From Gammaproteobacteria bacterium (lineage in GTDB: Bacteria; Pseudomonadota; Gammaproteobacteria; JABHGC01), in contig JALWTS010000033.1 in the NCBI GenBank assembly GCA_027077805.1, positions 1-64,000 of the forward strand: a stretch of DNA of 64,000 nt, given 5' to 3'. The notes below the pieces were generated by a model. It saw only the letters and a program-made list of their open reading frames with translations, was not told the DNA's origin and searched no databases. The position numbers were made by a program, and so were the translations under genes. How positions within the stretch are numbered: the first letter of the stretch is position 1; every line of letters begins with the position of its first letter. Positions 38,233 through 48,337 of the stretch are shown piece by piece.

Positions 38233-39351
38233 TTATTTTTTGATTTGGCAATACTGACCGCCTGGCATGGCTAGCACCAGCCCGTCTAATTCCAGCATCA
38301 ATAGCATAGATGAAATCATTTCGGCTGTATAGCTGGTATTAATGACTAATTCATCAATTGAAATGGGTTCATAACTCATAAATGTTAATAATTGACGATA
38401 ATCTTCATCTAATTCCATATCAACTATGGTGTCTATGTCATCAGATTTTTGCATACTTTGTTGCGGATTAAAATAGGATAATTCAATCATAGGCGCAAGT
38501 TCTTCTATAATATCATCAGCCGTTTCCACTAATTTTGCTCCTTGACGAATTAATTTATGACAGCCTTTGGCCAGAGGATGATGAATCGATCCTGGAATGG
38601 CAAATACCTCACGATTTTGCTCAATGGCACAACGTGCGGTAATTAAGGAGCCACTTTGCACTCCTGCTTCAACCACTAATACCCCTAAACTTAAACCACT
38701 AACAATGCGATTGCGTCGTGGAAAATTACTGGCAATCGGTGGTGTGCCTAAAGGATATTCTGAAATTAACAAGCCTTGTTCTGCAATTTGATGGGCTAAT
38801 TGTTTATGTTCTGCAGGATACACTCTATCTAAGCCTGTTCCTGCTACGGCAATGGTTAAACCATTGCCTTGTAATGCTCCTTGATGAGCGGAACCATCAA
38901 CACCACTGGCTAAACCACTGGTAATAATCAAACCAGAATCGCTTAGATGTTTGGCAAAGTTAAACGCATTTTGTTTCCCTGTAGGAGAAGGATTGCGACT
39001 GCCAACGATGGCTAATTGAATACTGTTTAATAATTCTAAATGGCCATGAGCAAATAAAGCTATTGGTGGATCCGCTAATTGTTTTAGGCGTTCAGGATAA
39101 TGCTTATCTTCAATGGTAATTAGACGATTATCCGTTTGGCTTAACCATGCTAAATCTTTATCAATAATCTCCCAATTAGGTTGTTTAAAATAAGCCAAGC
39201 TGGTTTCGGCAAATTCTTTGGGGGAGAAACTTTCCGCATGAGCAAAAATTTTCTCAGGACTGCCATAACGTGAGAGTAAATCAAACGCAGTCCTTGAACC
39301 AATTCTAGGCGCTCTTAATAATGCCAGCCAATAGGCTTGTTGCTCTGACAT
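38233..39351 (-). CDS. dprA: DNA processing protein DprA (Smf)
   Basis: Loads RecA on incoming single-stranded DNA during natural transformation. 372 residues: a helical N-terminal SAM domain (about 1-75), the Rossmann-like DprA fold (about 80-290) with AIVGSRNPSPTGKQNAFNFA, ITSGLASGVDGSAHQGAL, AVAGTGLDRVYPAEH, FPRRNRIVSGLS and VVEAGVQSGSLITA, and a C-terminal winged-helix domain (about 310-372). Presence suggests DNA uptake, which fits cassette acquisition, though many non-competent bacteria also carry it. Confidence 0.96.
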   Translation of the reverse strand: MSEQQAYWLALLRAPRIGSRTAFDLLSRYGSPEKIFAHAESFSPKEFAETSLAYFKQPNWEIIDKDLAWLSQTDNRLITIEDKHYPERLKQLADPPIALFAHGHLELLNSIQLAIVGSRNPSPTGKQNAFNFAKHLSDSGLIITSGLASGVDGSAHQGALQGNGLTIAVAGTGLDRVYPAEHKQLAHQIAEQGLLISEYPLGTPPIASNFPRRNRIVSGLSLGVLVVEAGVQSGSLITARCAIEQNREVFAIPGSIHHPLAKGCHKLIRQGAKLVETADDIIEELAPMIELSYFNPQQSMQKSDDIDTIVDMELDEDYRQLLTFMSYEPISIDELVINTSYTAEMISSMLLMLELDGLVLAMPGGQYCQIKK

Positions 39352-39420
39352 AAGTTTTGAAATTTGTTTAAAAAAGGAGAGTAATATGGAACAAATTAGG
39401 GGTCAATGTCAACTATGGGT

Positions 39421-40437
39421 TTAGATTAACCGCCAATTTATCACTTGCCCTGCATATAATGGCACGACTTTATCCTCACCAAAATCATAGGATTCAGCTA
39501 CCTGCCAATCCTGTTTTGCTAAGGTAATTTTAGATTGGTTACATGGTAAACCATAAAACTCAGGGCCATAGATACTCGCAAATGCTTCTAATTTATCTAA
39601 AGCATTCGCTTGTTCAAAAACTTGAGCATAACATTCCAACGCTAAAGGGGCGGAATAAATACCCGCACAACCACAAGCAGAATGTTTTTGACTTTGACGA
39701 TGAGGGGCGCTATCCGTGCCTAAAAAGAATTTTTTATTGCCACTGATTGCCGCTTGAATTAAAGCCTCTTGATGCGATGAGCGTTTTAATATGGGTAAAC
39801 AATAATGATGGGGACGAATGCCACCTACTAATAAATCATTACGGTTGAATACTAAATGATGCGGGGTAATTGTTGCGGCAATATAATCAGACCCTGCTAA
39901 AACAAAATCTACTGCCTCTTTAGTCGTAATGTGTTCAAATACTATTTTTAGTTCAGGAAAGTCTTGTGTTAATGGGATTAACTGTTGTTCAATAAATCGC
40001 TTTTCCCGATCAAATATATCAATATTAGCCGTCGTTACCTCACCGTGAAGCAATAATGGCATATTGACTTTCTGCATGGCTTCTAAGACTGAATAAGTTT
40101 GTTTAATATGAGTAACACCTGCATCAGAATTCGTGGTAGCACCCGCAGGATAGAGTTTTACCGCAGTAATATACTCAGTTTGGATTTCATTGGTATTGGT
40201 ATTATCCGTTAAATACAATGTCATTAACGGAATAAAGCGATTGCCTTGAGGTATGGCGTTGATAATCCGTTGCTGATAACTTAATGCTTGTGCAACGGTT
40301 GTAACCGGTGGCCTAAGATTAGGCATGATAATTGCTCTAGCAAATTGGCTTGCCGTATGAGCAACCGTTGTGGTTAAATAATCGCCATCACGCAAATGCA
40401 GATGCCAATCATCAGGTTTAATTAAGGTAATTTGCAT
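39421..40437 (-). CDS. pyrC: Dihydroorotase PyrC
   Basis: Zinc enzyme cyclising carbamoyl-aspartate to dihydroorotate in pyrimidine synthesis. 338 residues, type II (E. coli-like): [15 protein letters not shown] metal motif, [12 protein letters not shown], the carbamylated Lys in [33 protein letters not shown], and the catalytic Asp in FLGTDSAPH. Stands between dprA and the DUF3313 lipoprotein gene. Confidence 0.97.
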   Translation of the reverse strand: MQITLIKPDDWHLHLRDGDYLTTTVAHTASQFARAIIMPNLRPPVTTVAQALSYQQRIINAIPQGNRFIPLMTLYLTDNTNTNEIQTEYITAVKLYPAGATTNSDAGVTHIKQTYSVLEAMQKVNMPLLLHGEVTTANIDIFDREKRFIEQQLIPLTQDFPELKIVFEHITTKEAVDFVLAGSDYIAATITPHHLVFNRNDLLVGGIRPHHYCLPILKRSSHQEALIQAAISGNKKFFLGTDSAPHRQSQKHSACGCAGIYSAPLALECYAQVFEQANALDKLEAFASIYGPEFYGLPCNQSKITLAKQDWQVAESYDFGEDKVVPLYAGQVINWRLI

Positions 40438-40457
40438 TAGGATTGAGATTAATGAAA

Positions 40458-40483
40458 TTAGGGTAGGTTAAAACCTACCCTAA
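40458..40483 (-). terminator. Hairpin downstream of the DUF3313 lipoprotein gene
   Basis: Perfect 12-bp inverted repeat TTAGGGTAGGTT / AACCTACCCTAA with two unpaired bases between, located 23 nt after the lipoprotein stop (- strand) and 21 nt before the pyrC start. The - strand side is followed by TTTCATTAAT, a weak T run, so it probably terminates the upstream transcript. Confidence 0.65.
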
Positions 40484-40505
40484 TATGGATTTATTAAAAA
40501 AACAA

Positions 40506-42422
40506 TTATTTTACTAATGCACCTAGTTTTGATTCTAAATCATCGGGGGCTGATTTAATGGTCATAAACTCTCCCATCGTTAAATCAGGAAAACTTAAGG
40601 CAATCCGAAATTTACCATTAAGAATGTAAGCCGTATCACCTGAAACTAAAATTTCATAAGGTAAATGCGCTGAATGTTTCTCTGTTTTAGTATCAATGGC
40701 AGACATCACTGTTTTATCCGCACCACTACCTTGGGTAACAGCGACACCAAATAAAGTTTGCTTACCACCTGGAAGGGCAATTTTATACACTTTTGAATTT
40801 CCTGCTTTTTTAGAGGCTAAGGCTTTTTCAATTTTGCTAACCATCGCACTATGACTACCTGCTGAACCTAATTCAATGGGATCATCAAAGTAAGGCATAC
40901 CAAACATATAATGCCAGTCTTCTAAATCACTACCAGAAATCCCATCTCCCGAACCAAAAGCCTTGATACTACCAAGGGTTTTACCCAATTTCTTTGCCAC
41001 AGGTGCTAAACTGCCTTTCATGCGGTAAATATGTTGAGTATAAACAGGATTGTTGTAGGCAATTTGGATTTTACCACCTGCTTGGGTAATACTGACCCGA
41101 ACATTAGCACCATAACCACCATCTTTAGTTTTGGATGCCACTTTTTGTAATTTTTTGTCAGTAATTACAATAATATGGGTATTAGGATACGGTGAATACT
41201 CACCTGCAAGGGTAAATTTAGCATCACTTAAGCGTTTTTTTGTTGCTTCAACCACCGCATTAAAATCCCCATTAGTCGTATGGGCTAAAATAAAAGGTCG
41301 AAGTTTTTTCGCTTTCCAATTGACTTTGTTTGTTACACCGCCTGACCAAGGATCAAATGCTGTTGGTTGCGGTTGTGCTTGGGGTTCGGGGGTGGCAACC
41401 ACTTGTTCTACTGCTTGAGGGGTGGCAACCACTTGTTCTACTGCTTGAGGGGTGGCAACTACTTGCTCTACGACTGGCTCAGGTGTGGCAACCGCTTGTT
41501 CTACAACCGCAGGAGTATCATCAAAAACTTCTTCTACCTCTGACATTGCCGTTTGAGTTTGTTTTTTCATTTGTGGCACAGGTTGAGGCTTAGGCTGACT
41601 CATGACCTGTTTTTGCATTACTTGTGGTTGTGCTTGTACCTGTTGTACTTGTTGCACAGGCTGTGGCGTTGGATTGACAATATGCTGTGCAGGTTTTGGG
41701 GCTTGTAATGCTGGATTCGCTGCGACTCGTTGTGCTTCTTGACGACGAATTTCAGCCACTCTTGATGGCGAGACATCGCCTAAATTTTTCTGCAATAAAT
41801 GATATAGTTGTTCCGCCCATTTATCAAAAGCATGGGTAACATCATCCCATGATTCATATTCTAAAAAGGCAGTGCCTGCTTGACCATCCACAATTGCCAC
41901 TAAACGCTCATTGGTAACAGAATCTAACAATTCCCCTTCCATCGAAACATTACCAAACCCATGTGGCGGACCTGAAAAGAATCCTGACATCACCGAACTT
42001 GTCGAAGTAACATCAGTAATAGCCGCTTTAACTTTGATAATCCCTGGTCCCGCCTTGGTGACGACAGGATATTGAATACCCACGGCATCACGCATAGTAT
42101 ATTCAAAATAGGTACCCAACATACGGCGATCCCGCAATGACATTCTAAAGCCAGTTGCATCATCACCTTTAGTGGTAATTTTTACGGGTTCAATCATGAC
42201 GCCTGCATATTTCGACCAATCAACATCTGATTTCTCATAGTATAAAGTTTGCGGTCTGCCTGGCATGGGTTGCAAGGAATCATAATTTTTTAAAAAACCA
42301 GACGTTTCGGGTGGTTCTTGTGCTTTAGTATTTTGATTATCACCGTTACAAGCCGAGAGTAGGGTAACAGTCGCTGATAACAGCAAGATAAGTAAAGAAT
42401 ATCGATTTGTTATAATTTTCAT
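40506..42422 (-). CDS. DUF3313 lipoprotein with repeat linker and unknown C-terminal domain
   Basis: 638 residues. Signal peptide with lipobox LLSAC (lipid Cys25). A DUF3313 domain (about 40-230; YAGVMIEPV, MRDAVGIQYPVV, ITDVTSTSS, FLEYESWDDVTHAF) belongs to outer-membrane lipoproteins of unknown function. A Pro/Gln/Val-rich linker (about 245-355) contains the 10-residue repeat VEQVVATPQA. The last 280 residues are an unrecognised domain with GSGDGISGSDLEDWHYMFG and a secreted-protein look. The fusion to DUF3313 is unusual, as such proteins are normally about 220 residues. A periplasmic or outer-membrane role is likely. Confidence 0.8.
   Translation of the reverse strand: MKIITNRYSLLILLLSATVTLLSACNGDNQNTKAQEPPETSGFLKNYDSLQPMPGRPQTLYYEKSDVDWSKYAGVMIEPVKITTKGDDATGFRMSLRDRRMLGTYFEYTMRDAVGIQYPVVTKAGPGIIKVKAAITDVTSTSSVMSGFFSGPPHGFGNVSMEGELLDSVTNERLVAIVDGQAGTAFLEYESWDDVTHAFDKWAEQLYHLLQKNLGDVSPSRVAEIRRQEAQRVAANPALQAPKPAQHIVNPTPQPVQQVQQVQAQPQVMQKQVMSQPKPQPVPQMKKQTQTAMSEVEEVFDDTPAVVEQAVATPEPVVEQVVATPQAVEQVVATPQAVEQVVATPEPQAQPQPTAFDPWSGGVTNKVNWKAKKLRPFILAHTTNGDFNAVVEATKKRLSDAKFTLAGEYSPYPNTHIIVITDKKLQKVASKTKDGGYGANVRVSITQAGGKIQIAYNNPVYTQHIYRMKGSLAPVAKKLGKTLGSIKAFGSGDGISGSDLEDWHYMFGMPYFDDPIELGSAGSHSAMVSKIEKALASKKAGNSKVYKIALPGGKQTLFGVAVTQGSGADKTVMSAIDTKTEKHSAHLPYEILVSGDTAYILNGKFRIALSFPDLTMGEFMTIKSAPDDLESKLGALVK
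41389..41471 (-). repeat. 30-bp tandem repeat within the lipoprotein gene
   Basis: Two identical 30-bp units (41389-41418, 41419-41448) followed by a third, degenerate one (from 41449) and a further remnant near 41484. Each unit encodes ten residues of the VEQVVATPQA type in the flexible linker, so unit number can change without breaking the frame. Exact identity of the first two units indicates recent duplication. Confidence 0.9.
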
Positions 42423-42539
42423 AATCTAACCTTGTTTAATTTAATTTAATCTTAGAATTAATAAAGGGGCTTTTACTCCAAAAAATATAGTCGAGTTTTT
42501 GGATTTCGGAAAGAATTTTGTGACTGTAATCTCCATACG

Positions 42540-45500
42540 CTACTCTGAATGGCCAGACAATGCCCCTAAAGCATTGAAATCATCTAAAATACAATAAATA
42601 GCTGGAACTAAAAATAATGCGGTAAGTGTTGCGGATGTTAAACCAAAGGCTAAACTCGTTGCCAATGGAATTAAAATTTGGGCTTGTAAACTTTGTTCCG
42701 TTAATAAGGGCAATAGCCCCGCAATTGTTGTTACTGACGTTAGTAAAATTGGTCGAAACCGTAATCGACCTGCCTGTTTAGCGGCAATTAACACGGCAAC
42801 ACCTTTACTACGTTGCTCTCGAATAAATTCAACCAGTAAAATGGAATCATTGACCACAACCCCAAACAAAGCTGCCATACCAATAATACTAGGCATGGTT
42901 AAATCTAAATTTAACCATAAATGACCGAATACTACCCCGATCAATGCCGTTGGAATCACTGACATTACCGTCATTGGTGCCAGATAACCACGAAACTGTA
43001 ACGTTAGCATAATATAAATCCCAATTAAACCAAAAAACAAATGACGGAAAATCGAACGCCCAGTGCCACCTGCTTCTTTTACTTCGCCTTCAACTTGGAT
43101 TACCATTCCGGGATATTTTTCTTGGAGTACAGGAAAAATTTTCTGTTCAGCTAAAGCGATTAATTCTTTGGCATTAACAAATTCATGTTGCACATCTCCC
43201 TGTATAGTAACTGCTCTTAAACCATCAATGCGATGAATTCTTGCCCAATTTCTAACTTCTGTCATTTCGGCCACCACTGAAATTGGAATTAAATCACCAT
43301 TCGGGCTGATAATGGTATGCTGTTCTAAATCCTCAATACTGGCACGATCCGCACTGACAAGTCTTAAATCAACCTCATACGTTTCAGCACCTAATGGAAA
43401 CTCATCAATAATTTTTCCCTGATAAGCCGTTTGTATTTGTGCTGAGACATCTTCAGCATTTAGCCCCAAACTATTGGCAATATCTTTTAAGTGAATTTGA
43501 TATTGACGTTTCCCTGGACGCAGATCATCATTGATATCAATCACCCCTTGATAAGCATTTAACCATTGTTGTAACTCCAATGAGGCTGATTTTAGGGTCG
43601 CTAGTTCCGAACCTAATAAACGAATATCAATGGCTCGTCCTGCCGGTCCAAGCACTGGTTCCGCATATTTCACCGCAATAATATCCGTTAATTGTCCAAC
43701 ATTTTGTCGCCAAATTTGCCGAAACTCATCCACCGAGGCATTGCGTTGATCCGCCCCTAATAAATCTGCAATAATTCTCACCACATGAGGGCCTGTTTCA
43801 TAAGCATCAGGATTTTGCCCATAAATGACGGTGGTATTTTTGACGAAATCCTGTTCATCGCTTTGTAAGGGTTTAAAATGTGCATTGGTTTGCTGTAATC
43901 CTTGGGTAATTTTTGCAACAATTTGTTCAGTTTTTGCCAAAGGCGTACCTTGTGGTAATAATACTCTTGCCTCAACAATATCACCATCAGTGCTAGGGAA
44001 TCCCACTACTTTTAATTTACCACCTGCTAACATGGCTAAGGCTAAAATAACTAGCATCAACACCAAACCTAAAGTTAGGTAACGATATTCAATCGCCGTA
44101 TCTAAAATATGACCAAAATACCGATTTTGTAGCTTATCAAAGCCTTGTTCAAATTTTTGTCGAAATTTTGAGTCAGAGGAATGTTGCATATAAGCCAATG
44201 AATGACCTAGATGATTGGGTAAAATTAAAAAGGCTTCCACTAAACTTACCGTTAGTACGATAATCAATACGATGGGCATTACTTTTAAAATCTGACCAAT
44301 ATCACCCGTAATAAATATCAAGGAACCAAACATTAATATTGTCGTAACAAACGATGCCATAATGCCTGAAAATACTTGTTTTGCCCCATTATATGCGGCT
44401 GGCATGGGCGGATCGCCTTGTGCCATTCTTTTGGCAATATTTTCTGAAATAACAATGGCATCATCCATTAATAAACCAATCCCAATTAACAAGCCCACCA
44501 TAGATAATAAATTAATAGTAACACCCAACATTGGCATAATAAAAAGTCCACCCAAAAATGCTACTGGCAAACCTAATGTTACCCAAAAACTGTAACGAAA
44601 ACTGAAAAACAGCCATAATACCAAGAACACCATAATCAAACCTTGAATGCCATTATCGACTAATAAAGCCAAACGCTCTTTGACCACTGAGGCGTGATCT
44701 TGGGTTAAACTAAGTTTAATTCCTGAAACGGAATTTTGATTTTCTTGCTCAACAAAGTTTTTAACCGTATTAAATGTCGTTAAAATATCTTGGCTAGTAT
44801 TTTTTGCCACATTTAGCACTGCCGCTCGTTGCCCATTAAAATAAATTTTATCTTCGTCCCGTTCAAATCTATCGGTAATGGTCGCAATATCTCCTAAACG
44901 AATGATGGCACCATTTTTATTGGATACAACGACTAAGCGTTGAAATTGAGCAATCGTCTGGCGTTGATCATCAAAACGCAATAAAATATCTTCATCTTTA
45001 CCTTTTAATTGTCCTGCGGGGCGATTAATGCTTTGAGCTTTAATGGTATTCGCAATGTCAGTAGCAGAGACTCCAAATTGACGCAATTTCCATGCTGGAA
45101 TTTCAATGCGAATCTGATGCTGAGAAAAACCGCTGATGCTAACCTCGGCAATAGTATCGTATCGCATTAAGCGATCCTTTACATTTTCGGCATAGGTTTT
45201 TAATAACACGGGATCATCTAAACCCGTGATGGCAACCGAAACGACCGCATCCGTTCTAGCTAATTCTCGAATAATTGGTTTTTCCGCCTGTTCGGGAAAA
45301 TTATCAATGGTATCAATTTCTGTATTAATATCATTTAAAAATCTTGCCATATCCGCCCCTTCTAGCATGACTGCGGTGGCAGTCGCTTTGCCTTCTAAAG
45401 ACTCACAACGAATTTCATCCAAATCCGTAATACTTTCAAGCACATCTTCAATCCGCCGACAAATCGCATCTTCCACTTCATCAGGCGTTGCGCCTTTGTA

Positions 45501-45644
45501 GATCACAGTAATTTCAACATCGGTATTTTGCACTTCAGGAAAGGTCGCTCGCTGAATGTTAGGCAAGGCAGTCATTCCAAGAAAAATAATTAGTATCATC
45601 AATACATTAGCCGCAGTAGGGTGTAGGGCAAACCATTTAATCAT
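42540..45644 (-). CDS. RND-family efflux transporter, inner-membrane subunit
   Basis: 1034 residues in the usual RND layout: TM1, a large periplasmic porter loop (about 35-335), TM2-6, a second periplasmic loop (about 560-870), TM7-12. MIKWFALHPTAANVLMILII opens it; the proton-relay acidic pair is in GLLMDDAIVISENIAKRM, and GVVVNDSILLVEFI lies in TM10. It is driven by the proton gradient and pumps substrates through an outer-membrane channel, with the adaptor encoded just upstream (8-nt overlap). The sequence is nearer to the AcrB-like group without drug signatures than to heavy-metal CusA pumps; the substrate is unknown. No outer-membrane factor is in the window. Confidence 0.92.
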   Translation of the reverse strand: MIKWFALHPTAANVLMILIIFLGMTALPNIQRATFPEVQNTDVEITVIYKGATPDEVEDAICRRIEDVLESITDLDEIRCESLEGKATATAVMLEGADMARFLNDINTEIDTIDNFPEQAEKPIIRELARTDAVVSVAITGLDDPVLLKTYAENVKDRLMRYDTIAEVSISGFSQHQIRIEIPAWKLRQFGVSATDIANTIKAQSINRPAGQLKGKDEDILLRFDDQRQTIAQFQRLVVVSNKNGAIIRLGDIATITDRFERDEDKIYFNGQRAAVLNVAKNTSQDILTTFNTVKNFVEQENQNSVSGIKLSLTQDHASVVKERLALLVDNGIQGLIMVFLVLWLFFSFRYSFWVTLGLPVAFLGGLFIMPMLGVTINLLSMVGLLIGIGLLMDDAIVISENIAKRMAQGDPPMPAAYNGAKQVFSGIMASFVTTILMFGSLIFITGDIGQILKVMPIVLIIVLTVSLVEAFLILPNHLGHSLAYMQHSSDSKFRQKFEQGFDKLQNRYFGHILDTAIEYRYLTLGLVLMLVILALAMLAGGKLKVVGFPSTDGDIVEARVLLPQGTPLAKTEQIVAKITQGLQQTNAHFKPLQSDEQDFVKNTTVIYGQNPDAYETGPHVVRIIADLLGADQRNASVDEFRQIWRQNVGQLTDIIAVKYAEPVLGPAGRAIDIRLLGSELATLKSASLELQQWLNAYQGVIDINDDLRPGKRQYQIHLKDIANSLGLNAEDVSAQIQTAYQGKIIDEFPLGAETYEVDLRLVSADRASIEDLEQHTIISPNGDLIPISVVAEMTEVRNWARIHRIDGLRAVTIQGDVQHEFVNAKELIALAEQKIFPVLQEKYPGMVIQVEGEVKEAGGTGRSIFRHLFFGLIGIYIMLTLQFRGYLAPMTVMSVIPTALIGVVFGHLWLNLDLTMPSIIGMAALFGVVVNDSILLVEFIREQRSKGVAVLIAAKQAGRLRFRPILLTSVTTIAGLLPLLTEQSLQAQILIPLATSLAFGLTSATLTALFLVPAIYCILDDFNALGALSGHSE

Positions 45645-46962
45645 GAGGTTGTCCTGTGGCTAATTGCAAACGTTGTTGCATGACTGGATCATTTTGGGGT
45701 AACAGTAACATACCTTCCACCGCCGGCACTAAATCTGAGACAATAATTTTATCCTCAGCTTTAATTCCTGAGGCAATCACACTAATATCGCCCTGATTAA
45801 ACAAAATTGAAACTGCTTGTGATTGCATTCGCTGTTTTGCATTCACCGTATAGACTTTCCCATTTCTAATGGCTGCTCTAGGTAAGATAATCCTATCCGC
45901 CTGTGGATCACCATAAAGCAACACTTGTACAAACATGCCTTTAGAAAGCGGTGGTTTGACTTGATCGCCTAACATTTGACCAAAAGGATCATCAACCGTG
46001 ATAACCACGCCCATGGTTCGAGTTTGACTATCAACATTATCACTAAAACGGACAAATTCCGCTTGCCATTCGGCGGTTTGTTGTCCCATATCGAGTTTTA
46101 CCACAGGTTTAAATCCCGTAAACTCTTTGAGTTTTTCCGTAGAATACTCAACGTCTTTGGTATGCGTTTTACCCATGAACAAATTACGCAGATTAGAAAT
46201 AGGAAAGTGTGCAATAATTTCGACTTGATCAACCGAATCCCCTTGAAATAAAGTTTGTCCTTTGGTGACATATTGATCAGTTTCCATGTTTAAATTGGCA
46301 ATTCTTAAATTAAATGGGGCATTGACTGTGGTATGGCTTAAATCTCGCCTGGCTTGGGCAAGTTTGGCTTCTAAATATTTACGTTTGGTTGGTAACAAGG
46401 CTAAATTATTTTTTAAATTTTGCACCAAAGTATTTTTTGACAGCATGATTTGCTCTTTCTCATCCATACTGCTTTTTGACGCCACCTTTTGTTTCACCAA
46501 TTTTTGCAGTCGTTTAAATTCTTTGCTTGCTAAGATCAGATTTTTTTGTTCAATGGCTAAGGAATCTTTCGCATTGGCTTCTTCTACCATTAATTCACTT
46601 AATTCAGATTTCACTTGAGCAATGGTTAATTCATAATCGACAGGATCAATTTGATACAAAAATTCACCTTTAGGAATAATCGTACCATTGCGTAAATTGG
46701 CATGGGTTTTAATCACACGACCTTCAACTTGAGCCACCGCTGTCCAGACTTTTGCGGGTTGTACTATCCCAAATCCTTCTACCCAAGGTGTTAAACTCAC
46801 CTTAGAAGCACTGATGACTCGTACGGCTTTGGCTGGTGCTTGTTGTAATACTTCTTGAGGGGCTTGTCTGTTTTTTACTAAGACAATAAAAATTATAATT
46901 CCTATTATGACAGGGGGTAATGTCCATAATAATTTCAAACAAGACGATTTGCTTTGTGTCAT
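45637..46962 (-). CDS. RND efflux periplasmic adaptor (membrane fusion protein)
   Basis: About 441 residues: an N-terminal membrane anchor (about 12-30, LWTLPPVIIGIIIFIVLV), a lipoyl/barrel-hybrid half with VEGRVIKTHANLRNGTIIPKG, a long coiled-coil hairpin (about 115-195), the second half AQARRDLSHTTVNAPFNLRI, a beta-barrel and a membrane-proximal domain with RAAIRNGKVYTV. Links the pump to an outer-membrane channel. The ATG at 46962 has a GGAA site; an upstream ATG at 47028 would add 22 residues before the anchor. The stop overlaps the pump's start. Confidence 0.92.
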   Translation of the reverse strand: MTQSKSSCLKLLWTLPPVIIGIIIFIVLVKNRQAPQEVLQQAPAKAVRVISASKVSLTPWVEGFGIVQPAKVWTAVAQVEGRVIKTHANLRNGTIIPKGEFLYQIDPVDYELTIAQVKSELSELMVEEANAKDSLAIEQKNLILASKEFKRLQKLVKQKVASKSSMDEKEQIMLSKNTLVQNLKNNLALLPTKRKYLEAKLAQARRDLSHTTVNAPFNLRIANLNMETDQYVTKGQTLFQGDSVDQVEIIAHFPISNLRNLFMGKTHTKDVEYSTEKLKEFTGFKPVVKLDMGQQTAEWQAEFVRFSDNVDSQTRTMGVVITVDDPFGQMLGDQVKPPLSKGMFVQVLLYGDPQADRIILPRAAIRNGKVYTVNAKQRMQSQAVSILFNQGDISVIASGIKAEDKIIVSDLVPAVEGMLLLPQNDPVMQQRLQLATGQPHD

Positions 46963-47085
46963 AAGATTTTTCCGATTTTTTATTTTTAATTCTCCCAGCA
47001 AGTTTAATCCTTGAAATTTAATCTGCAAGCCCTAATATTAATGTTGTTGTCGGCGTATTTTACTATTATGGAAGGAATGCCTATT

Positions 47086-47307
47086 ATGAGTGCGGTTAAT
47101 TACCTGAAAACGAAAATATTACCTAAACGTAATCCATTGATGTTAGCTTTAGCAGGTTTGTTGTTACTACTGATTATGCCTAAGTCTTGGGTTATCTTAA
47201 GTACCGTTGTGGCTTTAGTTGCCGTAGCGGTTTTACCTTATGTTTTAGAATTTATCGAAGAAATTGACAAAGACCCCAAATCTTTAGATTGGTCTGAGTC
47301 CAAATAA
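47086..47307 (+). CDS. Small membrane protein, about 73 residues
   Basis: Begins MSAVNYLKTKILPKRNP and has two hydrophobic segments (about 18-32 and 35-55) around a short turn, ending in the acidic tail EEIDKDPKSLDWSESK. AAGGA lies nine bases before the ATG at 47086; an upstream ATG at 47011 would run into the divergent adaptor gene. Followed by a strong hairpin. The function is unknown; a small two-TM inner-membrane protein is all that can be said. Confidence 0.6.
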   Translation: MSAVNYLKTKILPKRNPLMLALAGLLLLLIMPKSWVILSTVVALVAVAVLPYVLEFIEEIDKDPKSLDWSESK

Positions 47308-47324
47308 TGATTGTTCGACTAGTC

Positions 47325-47355
47325 ATTCCCATATTCTTAGTGAGAATATGGGAAT
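47325..47355 (+). terminator. Hairpin terminator after the small membrane protein
   Basis: Perfect 13-bp inverted repeat ATTCCCATATTCT / AGAATATGGGAAT with a 5-nt loop, followed by ATTTTAT on the + strand. It sits between the small gene and cmoA, 25 nt before the cmoA ATG, and probably ends the upstream transcript. Confidence 0.75.
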
Positions 47356-47379
47356 ATTTTATGGCATTTTAACATTTCC

Positions 47380-48120
47380 ATGTCCTCATCCGCTGATCAA
47401 ATTTATCGTCAACCAATCAACAATATTAGTGATTTTGTATTTGATAGTAAAGTTGCGGATGTATTTGCCGATATGGTTGTACGCTCAGTCCCTGCCTATG
47501 ATAGTATTATTACGATGACAGGTGCTTGGGCGAAACAATATGTTTCTCCAAACAGTTACTGTTACGATTTAGGTTGCTCATTAGGTGCGAGTACTTTTGC
47601 GATGATTCACCAAATTCCGCATCAAAACTATCAACTATTTGCCATTGATTTATCGCCTGCCATGCTACAACGCCTACAGCAACAATTAAAATCCAAACAA
47701 ACCACAGCACCCGTTAATTTAATCTGTGCGGATATAGAAGCGATAAATATTAGCAATGCCTCTATGGTAGTGTTAAATTTCACCTTACAATTCATTGCCC
47801 CTCAACAACGTTCGGATTTATTAAACAAAATTTACCAAGGCTTATTACCGAATGGTATTTTAATCCTATCGGAAAAAATAGCATTTAATAATGTTGCTGA
47901 ACAACAATGTTATCAAACTTGGCATGAAGCCTTTAAACAGGCTCATGGTTATACCAAACTGGAAATTAGCCAAAAACGCCAAGCCTTAGAACAAGTATTA
48001 ATCCCAGAGACCATTGAACAACATAAAAAACGGTTTCTTAATACAGGCTTTAAGTATTATACTCATTGGTTACAGTGTTTAAATTTTGCCTCATGGATTT
48101 TATATAAACAGAGACCTTAA
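47380..48120 (+). CDS. cmoA: Carboxy-S-adenosyl-L-methionine synthase CmoA
   Basis: Makes carboxy-SAM from SAM and prephenate, used for the cmo5U34 wobble modification of tRNA. 246 residues: FVFDSKVADVFADMVVRSVP, SIITMTGAWAKQYV, the SAM motif CYDLGCSLGASTFAMI, AIDLSPAMLQRL, VLNFTLQFI and YTHWLQCLNFASWI. Very close in layout to the E. coli enzyme (247). Its usual partner cmoB is not next to it. Confidence 0.96.
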   Translation: MSSSADQIYRQPINNISDFVFDSKVADVFADMVVRSVPAYDSIITMTGAWAKQYVSPNSYCYDLGCSLGASTFAMIHQIPHQNYQLFAIDLSPAMLQRLQQQLKSKQTTAPVNLICADIEAINISNASMVVLNFTLQFIAPQQRSDLLNKIYQGLLPNGILILSEKIAFNNVAEQQCYQTWHEAFKQAHGYTKLEISQKRQALEQVLIPETIEQHKKRFLNTGFKYYTHWLQCLNFASWILYKQRP

Positions 48121-48302
48121 TGTATTAAAATCTAAAAAAACCAATTATTTAGTGAAAGTTCTGGAAATTTCGGTATTATAAATAAATAATCGTTATAATA
48201 CAATGAAACTTATTAATAAAATCCTAGGGGCTAGTAACAGTTAATAATAATCTGATTAAATTTTAACAAAATTAATCGTTTTTAAGTAGATATTTTCGAG
48301 GC

Positions 48303-48331
48303 TTGCATTAAATAATCGATTGTATTATGAT
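48303..48331 (+). promoter_or_regulatory. Sigma-70 promoter driving the ncRNA candidate
   Basis: TTGCAT (48303-48308) and TATGAT (48326-48331) separated by 17 bp, near the housekeeping consensus. It faces the 48338-48755 stretch with no protein gene, so the product would be an RNA. Confidence 0.55.
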
Positions 48332-48337
48332 TTCACT

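Noticed and set aside
39386-39424. AAGGAG site plus a 12-codon ORF on the + strand between dprA and pyrC
   Set aside because: No + strand gene follows it, and it runs into the pyrC coding end; probably chance.
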